This document shows positions 13,169 through 23,471 of a DNA stretch of 64,000 nucleotides, one piece after another (within the stretch, counting starts at the first letter, position 1; every line of letters begins with the position of its first letter). The DNA is taken from positions 434,001-498,000 of the forward strand of contig JAUTXW010000066.1 in the NCBI GenBank assembly GCA_030620095.1. The letters run 5' to 3'. Below the pieces are notes generated by a model. The model made no database searches. It was given only the letters and a program-made list of their open reading frames with translations, and had not been told where the DNA came from. The translations under genes and the position numbers were made by a program. This DNA comes from Kuschelorhynchus macadamiae. Taxonomy: Eukaryota > Arthropoda > Insecta > Coleoptera > Curculionidae.

Positions 13169-16100
13169 CTTAGACAAGGAAAGAGAGGGGACGGATAACG
13201 CCAGCTGTTTTACTGAAGGCCAACTGGCACCACGCATGTTTGCTCAGTGGCGTATCACATGATTGATATTAGAAATAAATGTACATTTTTTGTGATGTAA
13301 CTTATTTAGCGTTTTGGTTCACCGACGCATATATGAAAAGAGGTGATAAGTAAGAGGACTTTAGACGAAAATGCAATTTATTTTCTATCAAAATGAAAAC
13401 CATGTGCAAAATTAAAATCTGCTTAAACTTTTACCGAGCGCCTGTTAGCTTTAAATTTTTGTAATGTAAATTATCTTGGAAAAATTAGTATTTCGCTATT
13501 CTGCTTTTTATGTATTTATGGACCTTCTTAATACTGAAATAAAACTAGGTATATAATTTAATTACGTTATATTTTATTTCATATAGCTGAAATATTTTAC
13601 AGGGTTTCTACATACTAAATACAATTACAAAAAACTTAAAACTAAAAAAATTATATACATTATTATAAATACTAAAGCTAAACCCATACAATAAATGTTA
13701 TTGTCCTTTAAACAAAATTAGCTTGGTATATTGACTTCTGATGGGATCTACTACTTCAGATTGCCTTTTACTTATAAAATGCAAACGAATATTTAAATAC
13801 TGTAAAATGATAGATTCCATCAAAAAATATAAGTGGTTTGTAGTACCTTCTGATGCATGTTCTTTTAAATAATTAAAATATTTTGATTGTATGCAGCTAA
13901 ACATAATTTTGCTTTTTAAGATACTTAAAAAATTCTTCTTTTTGATATCGTGCTCATAAATTCGCAAAAAATGTTCGCTTAATTTACAATTTTCTATTAC
14001 GTCTTTAGAGGGATATGTTAATCCACCTCGATTTTTTTGGGAAATTAAGGAGTTTAAATAATTTTCTTTTTCCCCAATTAAAGATTGTATGCACATTTCA
14101 CATTTAATTAATGATTGTAACCTACGTGATACAAAACCCGCTATATAAATTATAATTTCTTTTGAACATTTACTAATTATATGGGTATTCATTATATATT
14201 CATGATCTTCCCAAATGCTTTGCAACATTGGATACTTTTCAGATACCTCTGGGAGAAAATCAGGTGGTGCAATATTGAGTTCTGGTTTTTCAAACCTGCT
14301 TGATCCCACTAGTATAGGTATGTCATCTAAGGGAATACAATTCCCCATTCCCCCTTCACGAATTTCTGCTCGGACTAAAAGACGTTTGTAAGCAGCCGTA
14401 AATTGTCTACAGGTAGGATTATTATTCCAACCACCCCTTGATCTTATGGATGAAAAAAATAGTTCAAGATGGTCTTGACTAATTTTATAACATGGAAGGT
14501 AAACAAGATAATTTTTTGAAATTGCTTCATCATACATCAGCAAGGCACTTTTTAAAGATATTATAAAACCTAGAAAGCCCGTTTTCCTTTTGGAATGTAT
14601 TAGTAATTGATTGTTTGTAAATTTTAATGTTGAAATATAATCAATTGCTTCAGAAATAAACTTCCTAGTTTGGAATATATTTTTGTTAAAAATGGGTTTT
14701 TTATATCTTGGTGCAGCAAGGGTTCGGCTGTTTAATACATCAAAAATATTATTTAACATTTTAATAAAATTGACTGTAGCCTTACAACCACGAAATTCTT
14801 CAAGGCCTAAAGTTTCCTCACAAAAAGTTAGAGCATCTGCTACTGATTCGCTTAATAATTGGACAGCTAATCTAACTTTCATTTTTTGCTTAAAAAACTT
14901 GATGTGGGCTTTTCTAAGTTTGTTCCCTAAATGAAGTCCTTCAGATTGTTGTAAATTTTCTAATTTTTCTATGTACTCCCACTTAATTAAATTCCCCTGA
15001 CCATCTACTAATTGTTTGCTCTCTCCGAGATTTGCCATTGCGACATTCGAAGGAGCACCGTCAAAAGTTAATGATAATACATGAGCACCAGTTTCTTTAA
15101 TTAATTCTATGCATTGAGACACAAGGGAACTTTTTTGCATGCCAGTTAACCCGTCTACAAAAAATACCCTACTGGTATTTTCCATGTACCATTTATGCAA
15201 ACAGCCATTAAAACAAAAGCTTCTTTTGCTACTGCATTTTGATCATCGTCCAAGTCTACCCCATAGTAAACATATCCATGAAACTTTCTCCCATCCCATT
15301 CCACTTGTTTTCGAATTGAAATTTCGTCAATAACAAGTGCAATGAGAGTAGGTCTATCAGATATTTGGACATATTTTTTTAAAGTGTCAAAACACTCTTT
15401 GGTAAAACCTGGTTCCGCGTTTATATTTTTAAACCACTTTCCTATGGTACTCCTATGGGGTAAACAAGTATCAAAAACTTTTCGAATGTAATCATAAGCT
15501 TTAGGTGAAAAAAAACTGACCGTTATTGCAAACTTTCTTAATTCTGGAGAATATTTAGCATTTTTTTTCAATTTACGTTTTTGCAGTTCTTTGGTTATTT
15601 CAGACATGTTGGAAAGTAATAGAGAATTTTCTGAGCTTATCAAATTTTTACTAGCTAAATGTTTTATGATTTGCTTCAATGACAAAACCTTCTTTTTATA
15701 CCTTCGTACTTTCTGCGACAAGATTTTTATCTTCTTTGTTTTTTGCTGACTTTTTACCCTTTCCCTAAATAGCTGTTGACGTAGTTTTTTTTTCCTAGGA
15801 GTCTCTGGATGGATATCTTCCAGGGTACTACTTGATGTAGAAGCTACTGCTGATGTGGAGGCAGTATTCTGAATATTTTGTTCATGAGATCTCTTTGTTG
15901 TCTGCAACAATTTGATTTGTTAAATTTTTAGTACTGTACAATCAAATAATATGCAGTACACCAATTAGTAACATTTTTTCCAACCAAAATATATAAAATG
16001 GTAATCAAGTCTCATTAATATTTCTTTAAAAAATGTGTGTTATATAAATGTTATAGTAGTTTTTTGTGCCACTTTAACTCAACATTTGGTTTATAATAGG

Positions 16101-17327
16101 TTTATATCTTGAACATCTATAAATAGTTATGATTTGTAATTAGCATACTTTATATATCACTTTAGGCATAAATAACTAGATGGTTTAGAAATTGTGGTTT
16201 AAAGGCATATATATTGTTTTATCAATCAAATATACTCCAATTTCCATATCAGAGAGGTATTACTGTGTAACTGTTTAAACATGAACAATTATTAAATTTT
16301 GCCTACCATTAAAGAGAAATTAACTATAGTAATAGTAAATAACAATAAATATTATATTAAATACCTTATAAATCATATAATAAAGTAAAAAAAATATAGC
16401 AATTACTTCTACTAATCAAACAATGTTATTTGGATAGTTACAAAAACTATACTTTACCTTTTTTGGATGCATATATTTGGGCAGTTCTGGAAATATTGTC
16501 GGTACGGCTTCATCCAAAAGACAATTTCTTTCGCCAATGCGATAAAAGAATTTTTTTTCAAAATGCTTGGAACAAAGTCTGTGATTCTTTGTTGGAGACC
16601 AGTCTGCAAGTTTCAGATTCTGAACCCAAAGTTCTCGCCTTACCAGATTTGTAGGAAATCTTAAAAAAAAACTTATGTGAAACTTCAAAAGAATATGTTT
16701 TATTATCAAAATAAACCAATTTTCCTATTGCAGAACTAATAGTAATTAGATAAAATAATATTAAACAAAGTTAATAATAACAATATTAACATTATGGTTC
16801 AAAAATATAGTAATAAACAATTTTTCATAAGCGTAATTATTAATATATATATGAACGCCACCACTGCTCAAATGACATTTACTCGAGGAGATTAACCCAA
16901 TTATGAATACTTAATTAGGTAATCATGAATGAAAATAGTCATGTTTATGTCCCACACTGCGCAGTATCGTGAAATCAGTCAGCTGTTAGATCATATTAAA
17001 ATATTATACCAAATAACTACTTAGAACATGAGATAAATGGTTTTTTAAATGCAATTGAGAAATTACTTTATTATTTCTCACCTGTGAAACATAACTTCAG
17101 GTTCCTTTCTGTCACTCCGACTTTTACAGTTGTAAGCACAACAAACCACCATTTTTTTAACACAAAATTTATAGTTTTTAACACACTTTCCGCTGAATAA
17201 TCCACAAAAGAAACTGTGACACCTCGATTGTCTGGCACCATAAAATGGCGTCCTAATGAATTTCTGCTTCAATTTGCGCCAGCGCCGTAAACGGGTGTTA
17301 CGCATCCTCTCTCTTTCCTTGTCTAAG
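13169..17327 (-). mobile_element. P element (THAP9/P superfamily), complete, with TIRs and 8-bp target duplication
   Basis: Terminal inverted repeats CTTAGACAAGGAAAGAGAG (first 19 bp identical, then about 12 bp partly matching) define 13169 and 17327. ACTTGAAG at 13161-13168 and 17328-17335 is a perfect 8-bp target duplication, the size typical of P elements. The 4159-bp element carries one three-exon gene on the minus strand. Perfect flanks and a near-complete gene point to recent insertion into the LINE. Confidence 0.95.
13698..17152 (-). pseudogene. P-element transposase with THAP domain; one frameshift
   Basis: Exon 1 is 17152-17082 (MVVCCAYNCKSR, ends AG|GTGAGA). Exon 2 is 16659-16458 and exon 3 is 15901-13698; both introns are GT-AG and phases agree (split Arg codon, then phase 0). 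Exons 1 and 2 form a THAP zinc finger: C-x4-C pair, LCSKHFEK, and the AVPTIFP box. Exon 3 holds a basic coiled-coil-like region (15800-15650) and then the RNase H-like core: VIDEISIRKQVEW (first acidic), LTFDGAPSN (second) and QDHLELFFSSIRSRGGWNNN (late Glu). The total is about 825 codons, between Drosophila P and human THAP9. The only break I found is a one-base frameshift in a T run near 15158 (GYFL to VDGLTG). It would be a GTP-dependent cut-and-paste transposase in this family; activity depends on whether the frameshift is real. Confidence 0.9.
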
Positions 17328-19495
17328 ACTTGAAGTCATTTGTGGTTCCTGACAGGGTGGTGAATGCGCCGTTGGCTACTGCGTCCCTTGCCGCTGCATC
17401 TGCAAATTCATTTCCTTTGATTCCTGTGTGTGAAGGTACCCATATAAATGACACAGACTTTCCAGTGTTTTCTAGCTCCAAGAGAAGATTCTTAATTTTT
17501 AGTTCTAGTGGATTTTTTGGATGGATTTTGTTTAGTGAATGTAGAGAGCTAAGAGAGTCTGTTAAAATTACACTGTTTGGATTATTATTGTATTGGATAC
17601 TTAGTAGGGCTTCGGATATTGCAAATAGTTCGCCTGTATAGGTTGATGCAAAGGGGCCAAGTTTAAAAGTATGCCTTGAGGTATTAGTTATTACGGCTGC
17701 ACCAGTGCCATTATTTGTTTTTGATGCATCTGTGTAAATTCTAGTCGTGTTAGGTGGAAGTTTGAGTAAAATTTGATTGAGTTCTGTGTTTATTATATCC
17801 GGGTGTGTATTTTGTTTGTCGAAACGAATAAGAGTTGTATTTAGTGAACATTTTCTTATAGTCCATGGTGGACATGTGGCTATATCTATGGGCGGAAAAT
17901 ATGGAAACTGTAAATTTAATGTGTTGCAATATCTGTTGAGTCTTTCGTAGAAGGCAGGTCTTGTTCTAGGCTTGTTTTGATATATTTCTCCATATCTATT
18001 TGAAAAAATATTTTTGTATGTCGGATGTTGAATAGACTGTATTTTTCTTGTTGCGTATGCTAGAGACAAAAACATGCGTAGACTTTCTACGGGGCTTGTG
18101 CAAAATGCGCCTAGGGCGATACGTATGGCTGAATTATGTATTTTGTCTATCAGTGCTAATGAAAATTTTCTTGCTGAGTTGTACGTTATGCAGCCATAAT
18201 CAATTTTTGATCTAATGGTAGCCCTATAAATTCTGATGAGGCAAATTGTGTTGGCACCCCAAGATTTGTGAGCTAGGATTTTCATCATGTTTAGGTTTTG
18301 TTAACACGAAATAATAAGATGTTTGATGTAAGGAATCCATGATAATTTGTTGTCGAAAATGAGGCCAAGAAATTTTATCTCTTTTACATATTCTAAGATT
18401 CCGTTATGTAATGTAATCCTAGGTAGAACTTGTTCTGTTGTTTTGGAGAAAAGTACACATTTAGTTTTTTCAGTAGAGAATTGGAACCCTGAATTTTGAG
18501 ACCACTCTTCTAGTCTATTTATAGTTTCTTGCATAAATAAGCACGTCGATTGTAAATCTTTTCCTTTCACAGTTAGAACCAAGTCGTCAGCGAACAATCG
18601 GAATTTTACTGGTTGGAGAATTTGACTTGAGATGTTATTAATTGCTGTTAAAAATAGTGTTACACTTAATACGGAACCTTGTGGAGTGCCATTAAGTTGG
18701 ACTGCTTCTTTTGAGAGACATCCATTTTCCCTGACCTGAAACTTACGGCATTTCAAAAAAAGTTTCTAATAAATGTTAGAATGTTGCCCTGTATGCCCGA
18801 GTTTTGAAGCTGTTTTAGGATATTATATCTCCATGCACAGTCGTATGCTCTCTTAATGTCAAAGATTTTTATTAGATTAGATTATCTTCAGTATATCTGT
18901 TTTTTCGAAAACCATTTTGTTCTGGTGTTAGAAGATTGTATTTTTCAAGGTGCCACATTAGTCTGTTATTGAGAATTTTTTCTATGAGTTTACACAAAGC
19001 ACAAGTAAGAGAGATTGGCCTGTATGATGATGGTTCTGATTTTGGCTTATTTGCTTTTAGTATAGGTATTATAATTGCTCTTGTCCATAATGATGGGAAC
19101 TTGTGTTGTTGGTAGATATAATTAAACAGGTTTAGAAGAAATACTGTGGCTTCTTTGGGAAGGTTTTTAAGAAATATTTCTGGAATATCATCGGGTCCAG
19201 GGCTAGAATTTTTTAGATTTGTGATTGACTCTTCAAGTTCCCATAGTGATATAGGTGCATTAATAGGGTTGTTGTTTTCAGTAATAAGGATAGGATGGTT
19301 TTTCTCATTTTGTGTTTTTAGTTGCAGAAACTGGGGATTATAAATTTGATCACTTGAATATGTTTCGAATGTTTTTCCTAGGATGTTAGCTATATCTTGG
19401 TCTACTGTTGATATTTCATCATTATCTCAGAGACAGATTAAGGGAGAGTAAGTATTTTTTCCCGATATTCTTCTTATTTTGTTCCATATCTCAAT

Positions 19496-20460
19496 CACTC
19501 AATCAATCAAGATTTAAGATTTCCAAAAGATCGAGGTTGAATTTGTCGATTACTTTGCCGCAGCTCGTTCACTTGTATATTGCCAAAACATATCTGAGTA
19601 TCTACTAGACTTTTTGGATAACCTTATCCACCTTGGTGCTTCTGAATACAAACCTACCGAGTGGAGACTTTTTATAGTCTCGTCAAAAAGAAGACTTAAA
19701 GCTGCTCTACTACACAATGGCAATTTATATGCATATGCTCCTATTGTTCATTCAACCCAACTAAAAGAAAACTAAGAAAATCTTAAAGAACTGTTTTAAG
19801 GACAAAGTATAAGCAAAAGAACTGGATTCTATGTGGCGGCCTTAAGATTGTATCATTGCTTTGGGGTCAACAATCTGGAATACCCATGTTCCTTATGTGA
19901 GTGGGAGTAGTGGGTCCATAGAGCAAGAGATGACCACAGGACTGGAAAAAATTGGCCACCAAGAAAAATGTAATACCTGTCTCAAAAATATAATTTATCA
20001 AAGCCTAGTTGACCCCAAGGAAATTTCATTACACCCACTCATATAAAATTAGGCTTGAGGAAACAATTTGTCAAAGCTCTAGATAAAAATGGTGGTTGTT
20101 TTAAGTACTTGTGTGAAACATTTTCGAGTCTATGTGAAGCTAAACTAAAAGAAGGAATTTTTGTTGAGCCATAAATAAGAAAAGTAATGAAATAGAGATG
20201 GTTATGCAGGAAGACAAAAAGGAAGCGTCGATATCTTTAAAAGAAGTTATGAATAAGTTTCTAGGAAACTGCAATGATCCAGAATTTAAAAATATTGTCG
20301 AAAACATGTTGGATAAATTTAGGAAGCCAGGCTGTAATATGAGCATAAAAATTCACCTTCTACATGTCCATCTTAAATATTTTCCGGAAGACCAAGGGGT
20401 GCACATTCACCAATTAACGAATGTAATTTTTTTTAATACTTTCGCTGTTTTATTGGTTTG
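19496..20460 (+). pseudogene. Element X, C-terminal part (copy A), broken
   Basis: Continues the ORF interrupted at 12692. Recognisable blocks in shifting frames: FVDYFAAARSLVYCQNISEY, EYKPTEWRLFIVSSKRRLKA, ALLHNGNLYAYAP, HIKLGLRKQFVKALDKNGGC, KEGIFVEP, MNKFLGNCNDPEF and GCNMSIKIHLLHVH. These match what I recall of a widely repeated but unnamed arthropod/cnidarian ORF (EWRLFIDSSKRSLKAVLLHN ... PPLHIKLGLMK ... HFLHSHLDFFP). Several stops and frameshifts. Function unknown; the acidic residues in EWRLFIDSSK suggest, but do not show, a nuclease fold. Confidence 0.65.
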
Positions 20461-20488
20461 ATTATTCCTCTTGTTCATCCTAAATATA

Positions 20489-21091
20489 CAGTGTGTCCCA
20501 GATCCGCTTCTCTATATAGGGATTTTGGCTCCTATTATACCTACAGCAATGTCGCAGCAAAGGTTAAATGGGGAAAGTTTTAGAGGAAACTTATTGCATT
20601 CGATATCTGCCTTCAGATTTACGATCGATCAATAAGTTTGGAAAATATCGGCGAAAAACCGAAAATGGCGGAAAATTTGACAGCTGTCAAAATGTGACAA
20701 TATTCGGACACGTTTTTAAGACAAATAAGATGGCGTATGCGACACGTCTTCATTGTTTTTTGTTAACCCACAACCCGCCTCAAATTTCATTTTTCTTATG
20801 ACCGCCATATTGGGTTTTTCGATTTTTGGAAAGAGCCTAAAATTTCCAGTCTAGCGATATCTCACAAGTGCATTAAAGAGTTTAGTGTCATCAAAATATC
20901 ACACTTCGTAAATTAGGTTTCAATGTTTTTAAAGGAGGCCATGATTTATTTGTCACAAGATTACATAAATAAGTAAGTAATGTATTGAACGCATTGAATT
21001 TTCAATACAACATGAACGTAAATAACGACTTAAAAAATATAAATGAGCTTTAACTACTTTGTAAGTGGGTAACATTATTTTACAAATCTGC
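20489..21091. mobile_element. Left-end fragment of element 4 inside duplication copy A
   Basis: Starts CAGTGTGTCCCAGATCCGC after TA and matches the left TIR of the element at 22881 for about 600 bp, then stops at the duplication junction. The 77-codon frame at 20568-20801 is TIR sequence, not a gene. Confidence 0.88.
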
Positions 21092-21915
21092 ACATCCATT
21101 TACCCTGACCTGAAACTTACGGCATTTCAAAAAGTTTCTAATAAATGTTAGAATGTAGCCCTGTATGCCCGAGTTTTGAAGCTGTTTTAGGATATTATAT
21201 CTCCATGCACAGTCGTATGCTCTCTTAATGTCAAAGAACACTGACAGACATTTTTGGTTGTTTGCAAATGCTTCTAAGACTTCTGTCTCTAAACCGATTA
21301 GATTATCTTCAGTGGATCTGTTTTTTCGAAAACCATTTTGTTCTGGTGTTAGAAGATTGTATTTTTCAAGGTGCCACATTAGTCTGTTATTGAGAATTTT
21401 TTCTATGAGTTTACACAAAGCACAAGTAAGAGAGATTGGCCTGTATGATGATGGTTCTGATTTTGGCTTATTTGCTTTTAGTATAGGTATTATAATTGCT
21501 CTTGTCCATAATGATGGGAACTTGTGTTGTTGGTAGATATAATTAAACAGGTTTAGAAGAAATACTGTGGCTTCTTTGGGAAGGTTTTTGAGAAATATTT
21601 CTGGAATATCATCAGGTCCAGGGCTAGAATTTTTTAGATTTGCGATTGACTCTTCAAGTTCCCATAGTGATATAGGTGCATTAATAGGGTTGTTGTTTTC
21701 AGTAATAAGGATAGGATGGTTTTTCTCATTTTGTGTTTTTAGTTGCAGAAACTGGGGATTATAAATTTGATCACTTGAATATGTTTCGAATGTTTTTCCT
21801 AGGATGTTAGCTATATCTTGGTCTACTGTTGATATTTCATCATTATCTCAGAGACAGATTAAGGGAGAGTAAGTGTTTTTTCCCGATATTCTTTTTATTT
21901 TGTTCCATATCTCAA
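21092..21915 (-). pseudogene. LINE reverse transcriptase fragment (copy B)
   Basis: Minus-strand RT N-terminal half. It reads SLWTRAIIIPILKANK-like sequence near 21500, then LIEKILNNRLMWHLEKYNLL, TPEQNGFRKNRSTEDNLIGL, FFDIKRAYDCAWRYNIL and FLKCRKFQVRVNGC, where the duplication junction cuts it. It preserves the region deleted from copy A. No endonuclease. Confidence 0.8.
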
Positions 21916-22860
21916 TCACTCAATCAATCAAGATTTAAGATTTCCAAAAGATCGAGGTTGAATTTGTCGATTACTTTGCCGCAGCTCGTTCACTTGTATA
22001 TTGCCAAAACATATCTGAGTATCTACTAGACTTTTTGGATAACCTTATCCACCTTGGTGCTTCTGAATACAAACCTACCGAGTGGAGACTTTTTATAGTC
22101 TCGTCAAAAAGAAGACTTAAAGCTGCTCTACTACATAATGGCAATTTATATGCATATGCTCCTATTGGTCATTCAACCCAACTAAAAGAAAACTAAGAAA
22201 ATCTTAAAGAACTGTTTTAAGGACAAAGTATAAGCAAAAGAACTGGATTCTATGTGGCGACCTTAAGATTTTATCATTGCTTTGGGGTCAACAATCCGAA
22301 ATACCCATGTTCCTTATATGAGTGGGAGTAGTGGGATCATAGAGCAAGAGATAACCACAGGACTGGAAAAAACTGGCCACCAAGAAAAATGTAATACCTG
22401 GCTCAAAAATATAATTTATCAAAGCCTAGTTGACCCCAAGGAAATTTCATTACACACACTCATATAAAATTGGGCTTGAGGAAACAATTTGTCAAAGCTC
22501 TAGATAAAAATGGTGGTAGCTAAACTAAAAGAAGGAATTTTTGTTGGGCCGCAAATAAGAAAAGTAATGAAATAGAGATGGTTATGCAGGAAGACAAAAA
22601 GGAAGAGTAGATATCTTTAAAAGAAGTTATGAATAAGTTTCTAGGAAACTGCAATGACCCAGAATTTAAAAATATTGTCGAAAACATGTTGGATAAATTT
22701 AGGAAGCTAGGCTGTAATATGAGTATAAAAATTCACCTTCTACATTTCGATCTTGACTATTTTCCGGAAGAGCAAGGGGTGCGCATTCACCAATTAACGA
22801 ATGTAATTTTTTTAAATACTTTCGCTGTTTTATTATTTGTTTCTTTGGTTTGATTATTTC
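21916..22860 (+). pseudogene. Element X, C-terminal part (copy B), broken
   Basis: Same blocks as copy A with independent changes. MNKFLGNCNDPEFKNIVENM, GCNMSIKIHLLHFDLDYFPE and DQ/EQ variation are legible at 22629-22800. Comparing the two copies helps separate old from new damage in this family. Confidence 0.6.
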
Positions 22861-23471
22861 TCTTGTTCATCCTAAATATACAGTGTGTCCCAGATTCGCT
22901 TCTCTATATAGGGATCTCGGCTCCTATTATACCTACAGCAATGTCGCAGCAAAGGTTAAATGGGGAAAGTTTTAGAGGAAACTTATTGCATTCGATATCT
23001 GCCTTCAGATTTACGATCGATCAATAAGTTTGGAAAATATCGGCGAAAAACCGAAAATGGCGGAAAATTTGTCAGCTGTCAAAATGTGACAATATTCGGA
23101 CACGTTTTTAAGACAAATAAGATGGCGTATGCGACACGTCTTCATTGTTTTTTGTTAACCCACAACCCGCCTCAAATTTCATTTTTCTTATGACCGCCAT
23201 ATTGGGTTTTTCGATTTTTGGAAAGAGCCTAAAATTTCCAGTCTAGCGATATCTCACAAGTGCATTAAAGATTTTAGTGTCATCAAAATATCACACTTCG
23301 TAAATTAGGTTTCAATGTTTTTAAAGGAGGCGATGATTTATTTGTCACAAGATTACATTAATAAGTAAGTAATGTATTGAATGCATTGAATTTTCAATAC
23401 AACATGAACGTAAATAACGACTTAAAAAATATAAATGAGCTTTAACTACTTTGTAAGTGGGTAACATTATT

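Larger units (their letters stand above)
12781..19480 (-). pseudogene. LINE reverse transcriptase-RNase H polyprotein, broken
   Basis: Order on the minus strand. An N-terminal RT part near 19480-18780 is broken and carries a deletion of about 65 bp at 18870 relative to its duplicate. The RT palm (18756-18301) has NGTPQGSVL and FRLFADDLVL. The thumb and RNase H (18288-17323) have IYTDASKT (Asp), YTGELFAISEAL (Glu), ILTDSLSSL (Asp) and HTGIKGNEFADAAA. After the P element the C-terminal tail (13160-12781) has RLRIGHTRLTHSHLL and a C-x2-C ... H ... C cluster. Breaks: a stop near 18300, a TAG in the tail near 13130, and others. It would copy its own RNA at the target site; now inactive. Confidence 0.8.
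12693..19495 (-). mobile_element. RNase H-bearing LINE (Jockey/I-like), 5'-truncated, split by a P element
   Basis: The minus-strand LINE runs from about 19495 to an A-rich tail at 12720-12695 (read as AATAAAAAAAAAATAATAAT). It retains RT, RNase H and a Cys/His tail but lacks the endonuclease, typical of 5' truncation. A P element occupies 13169-17327. The LINE itself splits element X: the ORF before 12692 resumes after 19495. Confidence 0.8.
18718..21091. repeat. Segmental tandem duplication, copy A
   Basis: About 2.4 kb repeated directly with 21092-23484 (about 95% identical by eye). It contains LINE RT (minus), element X C-terminal part (plus) and the first 603 bp of element 4. Copy A has a deletion of about 65 bp in the RT near 18870. 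The junction at 21091/21092 joins element-4 sequence to LINE sequence, so the duplication post-dates the element 4 insertion. Confidence 0.9.

Noticed and set aside
14683..14934. 83-codon plus-strand frame and others opposite the P transposase
   Set aside because: Antisense shadows of the long minus-strand exon.
19146..20046. Short plus-strand frames repeated at 21567-22467
   Set aside because: Part is antisense to the LINE RT and part is out-of-frame pieces of element X; they repeat because the segment is duplicated.
20568..20801. 77-codon frame repeated at 22960-23193 and, inverted, at 25706-25951
   Set aside because: Lies wholly in the terminal inverted repeats of element 4; repetition reflects the TIR, not a gene family.
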